Shown here piece by piece: positions 55,508 through 64,000 of a DNA stretch of 64,000 nt. A program made the position numbers and the translations under genes. Below the pieces are notes generated by a model that worked only from the letters and a program-made list of their open reading frames with translations, was not told the origin of the DNA and did no database searches. Position 1 is the first letter of the stretch. Each line of letters opens with the position of its first letter. This stretch comes from Pseudomonas sp. NCCP-436 (GTDB lineage Bacteria; Pseudomonadota; Gammaproteobacteria; Pseudomonadales; Pseudomonadaceae). Location: positions 1 to 64,000 of the forward strand of contig NZ_BPLZ01000014.1 of assembly GCF_019656335.1 (NCBI RefSeq). The letters are read 5' to 3'.

Positions 55508-56227
55508 TCAGCCACGCAGCGTGCGTACTGCCAGACCCGGAAAGTCAGTGATGATGCTGTCGGCTCCGAAATCGGCCAGACGGCGCATCAGCGCTGGTTC
55601 GTTGACCGTCCATACCGACACGTGCAGACCTTGCTTCTGGGCCTTGATCAGACGCTCCGGAGTACACAGCGTCCAGTTCAGTGCCAGCAGATGGCAACCG
55701 TAGTGGGCAGCAACCTTCAGCGGGTCGAGCCAGGCATACTCGGCTACCAGCCCGCGCTGCAGGTGCGGAGTCAGCTCGCGGGCGGCAGAGAGCACGGTGC
55801 GCGAGCTGGAGGTGATGGTAATGTGCTTCTCCAATCCATACTGCTGTGCCAGTGCGGCAATGGCCTGCACGGTACGTGCGGCACGGTTCTTCGAGGCGCT
55901 CTTGACCTCCAGTTGCCAATGCTCGAAACGGCATTTCTCGAACAGTTCGGCCAGTCGGGGGATCGGGCAGGGCTGGATCCAGCCGGGGCCACCCTTGCGT
56001 GCGTCGCGGCCTACCAGATCGGCTGCGTCATGTTCGGCCACCTTGCCGCGCAGTCCGGTGGTGCGACGCAGAGTCGGGTCGTGGATCACCATCAGCTCAC
56101 CGTCGCGAGACAGGTGCAGGTCGAGTTCACAACGGTCGACGCCGTGTTCCAGGCAACGCTGGAAACTGGCCAGGGTATTTTCCGGGGCTTCGCCCTTGGC
56201 GCCGCGATGGCCGTAGATGAGAGTCAC
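55508..56227 (-). CDS. Glycerophosphodiester phosphodiesterase
   Basis: 239 residues from GTG 56227 with AAGGAG upstream. TLIYGHRGAKGEAPENTLAS and CELDLHLSRDGELMVIHDPT hold the His, Arg, Glu and Asp of the GDPD active site. VWTVNEPALMRRL is close to the C-terminus. No signal peptide, so it is cytoplasmic (UgpQ-like). It releases glycerol-3-phosphate from phospholipid headgroups. Overlaps the previous gene. Confidence 0.92.
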   Translation of the reverse strand: MTLIYGHRGAKGEAPENTLASFQRCLEHGVDRCELDLHLSRDGELMVIHDPTLRRTTGLRGKVAEHDAADLVGRDARKGGPGWIQPCPIPRLAELFEKCRFEHWQLEVKSASKNRAARTVQAIAALAQQYGLEKHITITSSSRTVLSAARELTPHLQRGLVAEYAWLDPLKVAAHYGCHLLALNWTLCTPERLIKAQKQGLHVSVWTVNEPALMRRLADFGADSIITDFPGLAVRTLRG

Positions 56228-56532
56228 TGTTGCTCCTTGGCGGGGGACAGGTGGCGGGCGTGGTGATGACGCACGCTGTTGATCACGTGGTCATATTCGA
56301 AATAGACACTGAAATTGCGGTAGTCCCAGCGGCTGATGGGCGGCTGGCCTACCGCGGCGTGCTCCCGATCGGCCAGTCCGAAACGCTCAAGTACCGAGCT
56401 TTTAGACTGGCCACGTTGGGGCAGGTTGCGCTCGTCAAGGTCCGCTCCCTGGGCACCGAGGGGAATGGTCAGGGTGTCGGCCAGCAGCAGAGAAGGGGCG
56501 AGCAGGGCAAGCAAGAAAACGAAACGACGCAT
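56224..56532 (-). CDS. Small exported protein of unknown function
   Basis: 102 residues from ATG 56532 (AGGAG upstream). A signal peptide (FVFLLALLAPSLLLADT) is followed by SSVLERFGLADREHAAVGQP and WDYRNFSVYFEYDHVINSV, an SmpA/BamE-like or phosphodiesterase-associated pattern. Function unknown. It overlaps the GDPD gene by four bases, so the two are translated together. Confidence 0.82.
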   Translation of the reverse strand: MRRFVFLLALLAPSLLLADTLTIPLGAQGADLDERNLPQRGQSKSSVLERFGLADREHAAVGQPPISRWDYRNFSVYFEYDHVINSVRHHHARHLSPAKEQQ

Positions 56533-56552
56533 GAGATCTCCTGAAACAGGGG

Positions 56553-57119
56553 TCATACACGGGCCTGGCGACGCTCCAGGGCCTGTTTCTGCAGGATATA
56601 ACGGGCCAGCAGCTGACGCTGTGAGTCGGTCAGCGCTTCAAACTCGGCACCGATGCGGTAGCGGCCGTCGGGGCGCTGGCTGCAATGTACTACCCGAGCG
56701 CGTAGCAGCAGACCGAGTGCTTGCGGCATGAGCACCATCTTTAGTGCCAGATGGCTGTCCCGGCTGACGGGCTGTTCGCTCTCGAAACTGATGCCTCCTT
56801 CGGACAGCGATACCCTGCGCGGCGAGCCGACGCCCTGCAGCAGACTTTGGGCCAGAGCCTGGCCGAGCAGATCGATGCGCTTGTTGATCACTTTCAGGTA
56901 GCTGGCCAGGGTGCGGTCGCGTTCGCTGATATGGCGTAGCAGGTGCTGCGACTCGAAATCCATCAGGTGCAGCTCGCTGAGCAGATTGAACAGCGGCGAG
57001 GCATCCTGAAGCGCATCTGCCGAGTGGGCAGATGCGCCTTCGAGCTGGGTGAATTCCAGTGCGATCGTGTCTTCGATGCGATAGTATTCGCGGCGATCAT
57101 CTACATCGTGTGTCGACAT
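56553..57119 (-). CDS. PilZ-domain protein
   Basis: 188 residues from ATG 57119. The c-di-GMP-binding signature is split as usual: RREYYRIEDTIALEF near residue 9, and PRRVSLSEGGISFES near 100, fitting [DN]-x-S-x2-G. Possible receptor for c-di-GMP. Divergent from lolC; PA2989/PA2988 area by context. The arginines before the second motif are present. Confidence 0.85.
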   Translation of the reverse strand: MSTHDVDDRREYYRIEDTIALEFTQLEGASAHSADALQDASPLFNLLSELHLMDFESQHLLRHISERDRTLASYLKVINKRIDLLGQALAQSLLQGVGSPRRVSLSEGGISFESEQPVSRDSHLALKMVLMPQALGLLLRARVVHCSQRPDGRYRIGAEFEALTDSQRQLLARYILQKQALERRQARV

Positions 57120-57259
57120 GGCGAACCCATGACAGCGGTGGTGGTCAGAGAACTGGTTGACGATCCCGCACGCAGCGGGCTCGGTCTGGTACTGAGTGTA
57201 AGGCCGTGCGCCAGGGCCTGCCACAAGGACGTTCCTTTTTCCCCTGATCCTTCCCCGAC

Positions 57260-58507
57260 ATGTTCAGACCTCTGTACGTATACATCGGTACGCGCTACAC
57301 GCGCGCCAAGCGGCGCAGCCACTTCGTTTCCTTCATTTCGCTGACTTCCATGCTCGGCCTCACCCTCGGGGTGGCGGTGATGATTCTGGTGCTGTCGGTA
57401 ATGAATGGCTTCGACCATGAGATGCGCACCCGAGTGCTGGGCATGATTCCCCACGCGACGGTGGAATCACCGACTCCGGTTTCCAGCTGGCAGGCTCTGG
57501 CCGATCAGGTGGCGCGGCACCCGCAGGTGGAGGCGGTGGCTCCCTTTACCCAGATGCAGGGCTTGCTGACCCATGAGGGCAAGGTGCAGAAGGTACTGAT
57601 CAATGCGGTTGATCCGCTGCTGGAGCGCAAGGTCTCGATAATTGACGGTTTTTTTCGCGAGGGCAGCCTGGACAGCCTGCAGCCGGGTGAATTTGCCATG
57701 ATCATTGGTGACAAGGCTGCGGCCAAGCTGGGCTTGAAGCTGGGTGACAAGGTCACCTTCGTCGCTCCCGAGGTGAGCGTAACCCCGGCCGGGATGTTTC
57801 CGCGTCTGAAACGCTTCACTGTGGCCGGCATCTTCCATGTCGGTGCGGGCGAGATCGATGGTGCCTTGGCGCTGGCCAACATCGGTGATCTGGCACGTTT
57901 GCAGCGCTGGCAGCCGGATCAGGTACAGGGCCTGCGCTTGAAGTTCGACGACCTTTTCCAGGCCCCGCGTGCAGCCTGGGAAATCGCCCAGACTCTTGAC
58001 GGCGACTTCTATGCCCGCGACTGGACGCGCAGCCATGGCAATCTGTATCAGGCCATCCGTATGGAAAAAACCATGATTGGCTTGCTGCTGCTGCTGATCG
58101 TTGCGGTAGCAGCCTTCAATATCATTTCCACGCTGGTGATGGTGGTGGCCGACAAGAAGGCCGACATCGCCATCCTGCGTACCCTGGGCGCCACGCCACG
58201 GCAGATCATGGCCATCTTCATGGTGCAGGGCAGCATCATTGGTGTCGTTGGCACGCTGATCGGCGGCGTGCTCGGCATTCTCGCCGCGCTTAACGTCAGC
58301 GCCGTGATCGCCAGCATCGAGCAGTTGCTGGATATCCAGTTCCTCAATTCCGATGTGTATTTCATCGACTACCTGCCGTCGCAGCTGCAACTGGCCGACG
58401 TGGTCACGGTCTGTAGCGCAGCGCTGCTGCTGAGTTTCCTTGCCACCCTGTATCCTGCCTGGCGTGCTGCACGTACCCAGCCGGCCGAGGCCCTGCGTTA
58501 TGAGTGA
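57260..58507 (+). CDS. lolC: Lipoprotein-releasing ABC transporter permease LolC
   Basis: 415 residues. First membrane segment about 25-50 ([20 protein letters not shown]) then a large periplasmic domain and three more segments. [22 protein letters not shown] is the family's conserved second helix. It extracts outer-membrane lipoproteins with LolD and LolE. Very similar to LolE at 59213; which of the two corresponds to LolC rests on gene order. Confidence 0.92.
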   Translation: MFRPLYVYIGTRYTRAKRRSHFVSFISLTSMLGLTLGVAVMILVLSVMNGFDHEMRTRVLGMIPHATVESPTPVSSWQALADQVARHPQVEAVAPFTQMQGLLTHEGKVQKVLINAVDPLLERKVSIIDGFFREGSLDSLQPGEFAMIIGDKAAAKLGLKLGDKVTFVAPEVSVTPAGMFPRLKRFTVAGIFHVGAGEIDGALALANIGDLARLQRWQPDQVQGLRLKFDDLFQAPRAAWEIAQTLDGDFYARDWTRSHGNLYQAIRMEKTMIGLLLLLIVAVAAFNIISTLVMVVADKKADIAILRTLGATPRQIMAIFMVQGSIIGVVGTLIGGVLGILAALNVSAVIASIEQLLDIQFLNSDVYFIDYLPSQLQLADVVTVCSAALLLSFLATLYPAWRAARTQPAEALRYE

Positions 58508-59213
58508 TCCGATGAACGAGCCAGTCAAGCATCCGTGCAATGCCGTCCTGAGTTGCCGTAACCTGGGCAAGCGTTATGAAGAGGGGCCTGAGTCGGTGGT
58601 GGTGCTTCAGGGGCTCGATCTGGAGCTGTTTCCGGGAGAGCGCGTAGCAATCGTCGGTAGTTCCGGTTCGGGCAAGAGTACTTTGCTGAACATGCTCGGC
58701 GGGCTGGATACCCCCAGCGAAGGCAGTGTCTGGCTAGCCGGAGAACAACTCTCGGCACTGAGTGAGACGGCCCGCGGCCTGTTACGTAACCGCGCGCTGG
58801 GCTTTGTTTACCAGTTTCATCACTTGCTGGCGGAGTTTACCGCGCTGGAAAACGCCTGCATGCCGCTGCTGATTGGCAAGACGCCGATCAATGAGGCACG
58901 CGAACGTGCCACGGCGCTGTTGCAACGGGTAGGTCTGGGACATCGCCTGCACCACAAGCCGGCCGAGCTGTCAGGTGGTGAACGCCAGCGCGTGGCGATC
59001 GCCCGGGCACTGGTCAATCGCCCCGGGCTGGTGCTGCTCGACGAGCCCACTGGCAACCTTGACCAGCACACGGCCGAAGGCATCCAGGAACTGATGCGCG
59101 AGCTGAGCGAGGACTCCTGCACCGCGTTTCTGGTGGTCACTCACGATATGCAACTGGCACGCAAGATGGATCACGTGCTCAGCCTGCAGGATGGCAAGCT
59201 GGTGGCTCTCTGA
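58500..59213 (+). CDS. lolD: Lipoprotein-releasing ABC ATPase LolD
   Basis: 237 residues from ATG 58500, which overlaps the lolC stop; ATG 58512 is an alternative. Walker A is [17 protein letters not shown], the signature [15 protein letters not shown] and Walker [13 protein letters not shown]. Confidence 0.94.
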   Translation: MSDPMNEPVKHPCNAVLSCRNLGKRYEEGPESVVVLQGLDLELFPGERVAIVGSSGSGKSTLLNMLGGLDTPSEGSVWLAGEQLSALSETARGLLRNRALGFVYQFHHLLAEFTALENACMPLLIGKTPINEARERATALLQRVGLGHRLHHKPAELSGGERQRVAIARALVNRPGLVLLDEPTGNLDQHTAEGIQELMRELSEDSCTAFLVVTHDMQLARKMDHVLSLQDGKLVAL

Positions 59214-60457
59214 TGTTCCGTCCGCTGAGTCTGTTCATTGGTACCCGCTACACGCGGGCCAAGCGCCGTAACCACTTCATTTCCTTCATTTCGCTGACCT
59301 CGATGATCGGTCTTGGCCTGGGCGTGCTGGCAATGATCGTGGTTTTGTCGGTGATGAACGGTTTCCAGAAGGAAATGAGTACGCGCATTCTCGGTATGGT
59401 GCCGCACGCCATGCTCTACGGCAGTGAGCCGGTCGGTGACTGGCAGGCTCTGGCTGGGCGGGTGCAGGCCAATCCGCAGGTGCTGGCGGCGGCACCCTAT
59501 GCCGAGCTGGAAGGTATGCTGTCACATCGCGGGCAGATGCAGCCGGTGCAGATCCAGGGCGTCGATCCGGACGAGGAGGCAAAGGTTTCCATCCTGCCGG
59601 AACATATCCGCCAGGGGAGTCTGGCCAATCTGAAACCGGGCGAATTCGGTGTGGTAATCGGCGCTATTACCGCACGACGTTTCGGCTTGCAGGTGGGCGA
59701 CAAGCTGACCCTGATCATTCCCGAGCCGAGCAGTGCGCCGGGTGGCGTTACGCCGCGCATGCATCGACTCAATGTGACGGCAGTGTTTCAGGTCGGAGCC
59801 GAGCTGGACGGCTCGCTGGCGCTGATACATGTCGCCGATGCCGCTGCCATGCTGCGTCTGCCGGAAGGCACGGTGCCCGGGATTCGTCTGGCGCTGAAGG
59901 ATCTTTACCAGGCGCCGCAGGTGTCTGCGACGCTGGCTGGCGAGCTGGGCAGTGGTTATCGTGCCGACGACTGGACGCACACCCAGGGTAGCCTGTTCAG
60001 TGCGATGAAGATGGAGAAGACCATGATCGGCCTGCTGCTGCTGCTGATCGTTGCGGTAGCGGCCTTCAATATCATCGCCACACTGATCATGGTGGTGGCC
60101 GACAAGGGAGGCGATATCGCCATCTTGCGTACTTTGGGCGCCACGCCACGGCAGATCATGGCGATCTTCATGGTGCAGGGCACGGTCATCGGTATGGTCG
60201 GCACGGTGCTCGGAGCGGTACTAGGTGTTCTGGCGGCGCTCAACATTTCCTCGCTGGTGGCCTGGATGGAGTCCCTGGCCGGACAGCGGGTGCTTAGCTC
60301 CGAGGTCTACTTCATCAACAGCCTGCCTTCGGATCTGCAGTGGCTGGATGTGGTGCTGATCTGTTCGGCAGCCCTGATCCTCAGCTTCCTCGCCACCCTC
60401 TATCCTTCCTGGCGCGCCGCTCAGGTGCAGCCGGCTGAAGCTCTGCGCTACGAGTAG
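59213..60457 (+). CDS. lolE: Lipoprotein-releasing ABC transporter permease LolE
   Basis: 414 residues, one-base overlap with lolD. Same four-helix plan as lolC ([20 protein letters not shown], then [20 protein letters not shown]). The two share long identical stretches in the C-terminal membrane part, which shows a duplication or gene conversion between them. Confidence 0.92.
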   Translation: MFRPLSLFIGTRYTRAKRRNHFISFISLTSMIGLGLGVLAMIVVLSVMNGFQKEMSTRILGMVPHAMLYGSEPVGDWQALAGRVQANPQVLAAAPYAELEGMLSHRGQMQPVQIQGVDPDEEAKVSILPEHIRQGSLANLKPGEFGVVIGAITARRFGLQVGDKLTLIIPEPSSAPGGVTPRMHRLNVTAVFQVGAELDGSLALIHVADAAAMLRLPEGTVPGIRLALKDLYQAPQVSATLAGELGSGYRADDWTHTQGSLFSAMKMEKTMIGLLLLLIVAVAAFNIIATLIMVVADKGGDIAILRTLGATPRQIMAIFMVQGTVIGMVGTVLGAVLGVLAALNISSLVAWMESLAGQRVLSSEVYFINSLPSDLQWLDVVLICSAALILSFLATLYPSWRAAQVQPAEALRYE

Positions 60458-60532
60458 CGTCCGGTCCGGCTCCGGCCGGGCTAAACTTGCGCTCTGTCGG
60501 GCCATGATGGTCCGGGTACAGGGAGCACATCG

Positions 60533-62755
60533 ATGCGTGCAGGGATGCTGGCGCTGGCCTTGGGACTACTGTCGCTTCGCTTTCTTCCGACCTTGCCGCC
60601 GGGCTGGCTGCTGATCCTGAGTGCTGTCGTGGGCCTGGGATTGCTGCTGTCCAGGCTTTATCCCGTTGGTTTTTTCCTGCTCGGCCTGGCCTGGGCCTGC
60701 ACTTCGGCGCAGTGGGCTCTGGATGATCGTCTGGCGCCATCACTCGATGGGCGTACTCTGTGGCTGGAGGGGCAGGTGAGCGGGCTGCCGGCTGTGAAGG
60801 ATGGCGTTGTGCGCTTTCAACTGGTCGACGCCCAATCGCGCCGGGCCGCATTGCCGCAGCGTATCCGGCTGTCCTGGCGCAACGGCCCGGAGCTGCGCAG
60901 CGGCGAGCATTGGCGGCTGGCCGTGACCTTGCGTCAGCCAAACGGGTTAGTCAATCCGCAGACCTTTGATTACGAAGCCTGGCTACTGGCGCAGCGTATC
61001 GGCGCAACCGGCTCGGTAAAGGCCGGGCAGCGACTGTCGGAGGCCGGCGGTTTTTCCGCCTGGCGTGACAGCCTGCGTCAGAAGCTGCTGGAGGTAGAGG
61101 CTTTCGGACGAGCCGGGGCTATCACTGCACTGATACTGGGGGATGGCTCTGGGCTCAGTCGCGAGGACTGGCGACTGCTGCAGCACACCGGCACTGTGCA
61201 TCTGATGGTTATTTCCGGCCAGCACATTACCCTGCTGGCCGGGGTGCTTTACGCCTTGGTGGCTGGCCTGGTACGTCTGGGCTGTTGGCCCGTACGCTGG
61301 CCATGGCTACCCAGCGCCTGCTTTCTGGCATTGGCTGGTGCACTGCTCTATGGCTTGCTGGCAGGCTTCGAAGTACCGGTTCAGCGAGCCTGCGTGATGA
61401 CCGCTCTGGTATTGCTATGGAGGTTGCGCTTTCGTCATCTGGGCGCCTGGTGGCCGTTACTGTTGGCATTGCTGGTGGTGTTGCTGGGCGAGCCGCTGGC
61501 CGTATTGCAGCCCGGATTCTGGCTTTCGTTTGTCGCGGTTGCCGTGCTGATTCTGGTTTTTGCCGGGCGACTGGGACGCTGGGGCAGTTGGCGAAGTCTC
61601 GGGCGTGCGCAGTGGACAATGGCCATCGGTCTACTGCCGGCGATGCTGGCACTGGGCTTGCCGGTCAGCTTCAGTGGGCCGCTGGCCAATCTGATTGCGG
61701 TGCCTGTTGTCGGGATACTGGTGGTGCCACTGGCGTTGCTAGGCACCGTGTTGCTGCCATTCCCCTGGCTGGGGGAGGCTGTGCTATGGCTGGCTGGCGG
61801 TCTGCTGGTGTTGCTGTTCATGGTGCTTGAGGGGATCGCTCTCTGGCTGCCGGCCTGGTTGCCTGCGCTGGTGCCTGTATGGGCGCAGCTACTGGCAGTA
61901 TTGGGATGCGTGTTGCTGTTGTTGCCGAGCGGAGTCCCGTTGCGACTGCCCGGCTTGCTGTTACTGCTGCCAGCGCTCTGGGGGCCTAGCAGGGCATTCC
62001 CAGACGGACAGGCAGAGGTCTGGCTGTTCGACGTCGGGCAAGGGTTGTCAGTGCTGATTCGCACCCGTGAACATGCATTGCTGTATGACGCCGGGCCGAA
62101 CTTCAGCGATTTCGACACAGGTGAACGAGTGGTTCTGACTTCACTGCGGGCCCTCGATGTACGGCGGCTGGATCTCTTGCTGCTTAGTCATGCCGACAAC
62201 GACCATGCGGGTGGGGCGGCCGCCATTGTCAGCGGGCTGCCGGTAGCTCAGGTGCTTAGTGGCGAGGTCGCGCGTCTGGCTCCAGGATTGCCAGGGCAAC
62301 CCTGCCAATCTCAGCAGTGGCGCTGGGATGGCGTGGATTTTCAGCTCTGGCGCTGGCAGGCAGCCAGCTCGGGGAACGCTTCATCCTGCGTACTGCGGGT
62401 AACTGCCGGCGGGGAGAGCCTGCTGCTGACCGGTGACATCAACAGCGCCGCCGAGCTGGCCTTGCAACGCAGTGGTCTACCGTTGCGCGCAGACTGGTTG
62501 CTGGTGCCGCACCATGGCAGCCGCAGCTCGTCCTCGCCGGCTTTCCTCAATGCCGTTGCGCCACGCGCTGCACTGCTGTCGCGAGGGCGTCACAACAGTT
62601 TCGGCCATCCTCATCCGCAGGTTCGGGCGCGTTATGCAGAGCGCGGCGTGGCTTGGTATGACACGGCGCAACAGGGCGCGCTGAGTCTGCGGCTGGGTGC
62701 TTTCGGGGAGGCTCGCGGGTTGCGTGAGGAAAGGCGATTCTGGCGGGAAAAATGA
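60533..62755 (+). CDS. comEC: DNA internalisation-related competence protein ComEC/Rec2
   Basis: 740 residues. Two N-terminal helices and a DUF4131 domain are followed by the Competence membrane core (HTGTVHLMVISGQHITLLAG) and a C-terminal metallo-beta-lactamase-like nuclease (LLLLSHADNDHAGGAA, LLTGDINSAAE). It forms the channel for single-stranded DNA in natural transformation, so the organism may be naturally competent. That would supply DNA for the integron. Confidence 0.93.
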   Translation: MRAGMLALALGLLSLRFLPTLPPGWLLILSAVVGLGLLLSRLYPVGFFLLGLAWACTSAQWALDDRLAPSLDGRTLWLEGQVSGLPAVKDGVVRFQLVDAQSRRAALPQRIRLSWRNGPELRSGEHWRLAVTLRQPNGLVNPQTFDYEAWLLAQRIGATGSVKAGQRLSEAGGFSAWRDSLRQKLLEVEAFGRAGAITALILGDGSGLSREDWRLLQHTGTVHLMVISGQHITLLAGVLYALVAGLVRLGCWPVRWPWLPSACFLALAGALLYGLLAGFEVPVQRACVMTALVLLWRLRFRHLGAWWPLLLALLVVLLGEPLAVLQPGFWLSFVAVAVLILVFAGRLGRWGSWRSLGRAQWTMAIGLLPAMLALGLPVSFSGPLANLIAVPVVGILVVPLALLGTVLLPFPWLGEAVLWLAGGLLVLLFMVLEGIALWLPAWLPALVPVWAQLLAVLGCVLLLLPSGVPLRLPGLLLLLPALWGPSRAFPDGQAEVWLFDVGQGLSVLIRTREHALLYDAGPNFSDFDTGERVVLTSLRALDVRRLDLLLLSHADNDHAGGAAAIVSGLPVAQVLSGEVARLAPGLPGQPCQSQQWRWDGVDFQLWRWQAASSGNASSCVLRVTAGGESLLLTGDINSAAELALQRSGLPLRADWLLVPHHGSRSSSSPAFLNAVAPRAALLSRGRHNSFGHPHPQVRARYAERGVAWYDTAQQGALSLRLGAFGEARGLREERRFWREK

Positions 62756-62826
62756 GAACACGCAGCGGTGTGGCAAGGCACCTCTATGCTAGAGTTGCGC
62801 CACTTATACGAGGGGGAACCAATACC

Positions 62827-63507
62827 GTGTGGGAACTGGTCAAGTCCGGTGGCTGGGTGATGCTGCCGATCATTCTCTGTTCCATCGCCGCTGCCGGCAT
62901 CGTTATCGAGCGCCTGTGGACGCTGCGTCCTTCCCGCGTCGCTCCGGCCAATCTGCTGGCCCAGGTCTGGCAGTGGCTCAAGGACAAGAAGCTCAACAAT
63001 CAGAGTCTTAAGGAGCTACGTGCCCATTCACCACTGGGGCAGGTATTGGCGGCCGGTCTGGCCAACTCCAAGCATGGTCGCGAGGTCATGAAGGAGTGCA
63101 TCGAGGAGGCAGCCGCCCGTGTGATTCATGAGCTGGAGCGTTATCTCAACGCTCTCGGCACTATTGCAGGCGTCGCTCCGTTGCTCGGCCTGCTCGGTAC
63201 CGTACTGGCGATGATCGATATCTTCGGCGCCTTCATGGGTTCGACCAGTGGCGCCAATACCCAGATGCTTGCCGGCGGTATTGCCAAGGCTCTGATCACT
63301 ACCGCAGCGGGTCTGATCGTGGCGATTCCTGCGTTGTTCTTTCACCGCTTCCTTACCCGTCGTGTCGACGAACTGGTGGTGGGCATGGAGCAGGAGGCTA
63401 TCAAACTGGTGGAAATGCTGCAGGGCGACCGTGAGGTCGATCTGGTCGATGCACAGGCTGCTGCATCCGCTGCAAGGCCGAGCCGCAAGGAAGGACGCAA
63501 AGCGTGA
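62827..63507 (+). CDS. exbB: ExbB/TolQ-type proton channel subunit
   Basis: 226 residues from GTG 62827 (GAGGGGGA upstream). Three membrane helices (VMLPIILCSIAAAGIVIERL; about 135-165; about 170-200). PLLGLLGTVLAMIDIFGAF is the MotA/TolQ/ExbB signature. With ExbD below it would energise an outer-membrane process using the proton gradient. Confidence 0.9.
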   Translation: MWELVKSGGWVMLPIILCSIAAAGIVIERLWTLRPSRVAPANLLAQVWQWLKDKKLNNQSLKELRAHSPLGQVLAAGLANSKHGREVMKECIEEAAARVIHELERYLNALGTIAGVAPLLGLLGTVLAMIDIFGAFMGSTSGANTQMLAGGIAKALITTAAGLIVAIPALFFHRFLTRRVDELVVGMEQEAIKLVEMLQGDREVDLVDAQAAASAARPSRKEGRKA

Positions 63508-63932
63508 AGTTCCGGCGTAGTCGGCGCGAGAACGTCGAGATCAATCTGGCTCCACTGATCGACGTGGTGTTCATCCTGCTGCTGTTCTTCGTGGTAAGCA
63601 CCACCTTTACCCGTGAGACCCAGTTGAAGGTGGATCTGCCGGAGGCAGCCAGCGGCACGCCGCCGGAGCAGACTCAGCTCAAGCAACTGGAGATCCTGGT
63701 CGGTGCCGATGGTGCCTTCTCGGTCAATGGCCAGGCGCTGCTGGAAAGCAACCTGAGCAACCTGATGGCGGCACTGCAGAAAGAGTCGGAGGGTGACAAC
63801 AGTCTGCCGCTGATCATCAGTGCCGATGGCAAGTCCCCGCATCAGTCGGTGGTCACCGCCATGGACGCGGCCGGCAAGCTGGGTTTCACACACCTGCGTA
63901 TTACCACGGTGGAAGCACAGGAAAGCCCCTGA
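63504..63932 (+). CDS. exbD: ExbD/TolR-type subunit
   Basis: 142 residues, overlapping exbB by four bases. One N-terminal helix with the essential Asp in LAPLIDVVFILLLFFVVST and a periplasmic domain. Partner of ExbB. The placement ahead of lpxK is as in PAO1. Confidence 0.9.
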   Translation: MKFRRSRRENVEINLAPLIDVVFILLLFFVVSTTFTRETQLKVDLPEAASGTPPEQTQLKQLEILVGADGAFSVNGQALLESNLSNLMAALQKESEGDNSLPLIISADGKSPHQSVVTAMDAAGKLGFTHLRITTVEAQESP

Positions 63933-64000
63933 GTGAGCGTGTCGGATCGTCTGCTTGAGGCTTGGTATCGCGGACATCCGGCGCTGGCGCTGCTGCGCCC
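63933..64000 (+). CDS. lpxK: Tetraacyldisaccharide 4'-kinase LpxK, start only
   Basis: The frame from GTG 63933 (or GTG 63939), right after exbD's stop, reads [20 protein letters not shown], the usual LpxK N-terminus. The gene runs off the window. LpxK phosphorylates lipid A precursor. Confidence 0.85.
   Translation, partial: [22 protein letters not shown]

Overview
The window is a high-GC Pseudomonas-type chromosome segment. From about 12.7 kb to the right edge its gene order matches what I remember of the P. aeruginosa PAO1 block around PA3027 to PA2982: AGPS-like oxidase / GlpD-like / FGGY kinase, yegS, slt, uup, fadBA, topA, sulA-lexA, psrA, nagZ, mfd, gap, nqrABCDEF-apbE-nqrM, sth, GDPD, PilZ, lolCDE, comEC, exbBD, lpxK. 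The cassette recombination sites and gene content suggest a relative of the P. stutzeri / P. mendocina / P. alcaligenes group. The species is not provable from the sequence alone, and the PAO1 comparison is from memory.

Layout. 1-300 is the tail of an IS3-type transposase. 383-3359 holds an FMN glutamate-synthase-like protein divergent from a PA3286-like FabH paralogue. 3432-3806 is an ECF sigma factor gene cut short by the far end of an integron. 3802-11999 is a chromosomal-type integron: intI (11037-11999, + strand) with a LexA box over its transcription start, an attI next to it, and ten cassettes running leftward on the minus strand. The cassettes carry 11 ORFs and ten attC sites. Six attC share a nearly identical Pseudomonas-type body and four are different. 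None of the cassette genes is a recognisable resistance gene. They include an AbiTii-like protein, an HNH nuclease with an N-terminal winged-helix-like domain, a class III nucleotide-cyclase-like protein, two helical HEPN-like proteins, a small P-loop kinase and several unknowns. 12039-12490 is a decayed sbcD fragment and 12484-12656 a pair of inverted-repeat units.

Right of the integron, 12716-18670 holds an AraC regulator divergent from a three-gene operon (AGPS-like FAD oxidase, GlpD-like FAD dehydrogenase, FGGY kinase), perhaps for glycerol-ether or glycerol-derivative catabolism. 18677-28774 is mixed housekeeping: pirin, lipid kinase, CheV with a FliA-type promoter, MOSC protein, Slt, Uup, universal stress protein. 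29231-41249 covers fadBA, topA, the SOS pair lexA-sulA with tandem LexA boxes, psrA with its own operator, an L,D-transpeptidase, nagZ and csiV. 41261-46310 is mfd and a long GAPDH. 46754-53860 is the complete Na+-NQR operon with its flavin transferase (ApbE) and maturation factor (NqrM), preceded by a promoter with a nine-G tract in the spacer. 53955-64000 is sth, GDPD, PilZ, lolCDE, comEC, exbBD and the start of lpxK.

Two regulatory themes recur. LexA boxes sit on lexA-sulA and on the integron integrase, so cassette shuffling is probably SOS-induced. Lipid use also recurs: PsrA, FadBA, the FabH paralogue, the AGPS/GlpD/kinase operon and a GDPD. The least described part is the cassette array, which looks like a mobile store of candidate defence and signalling genes.
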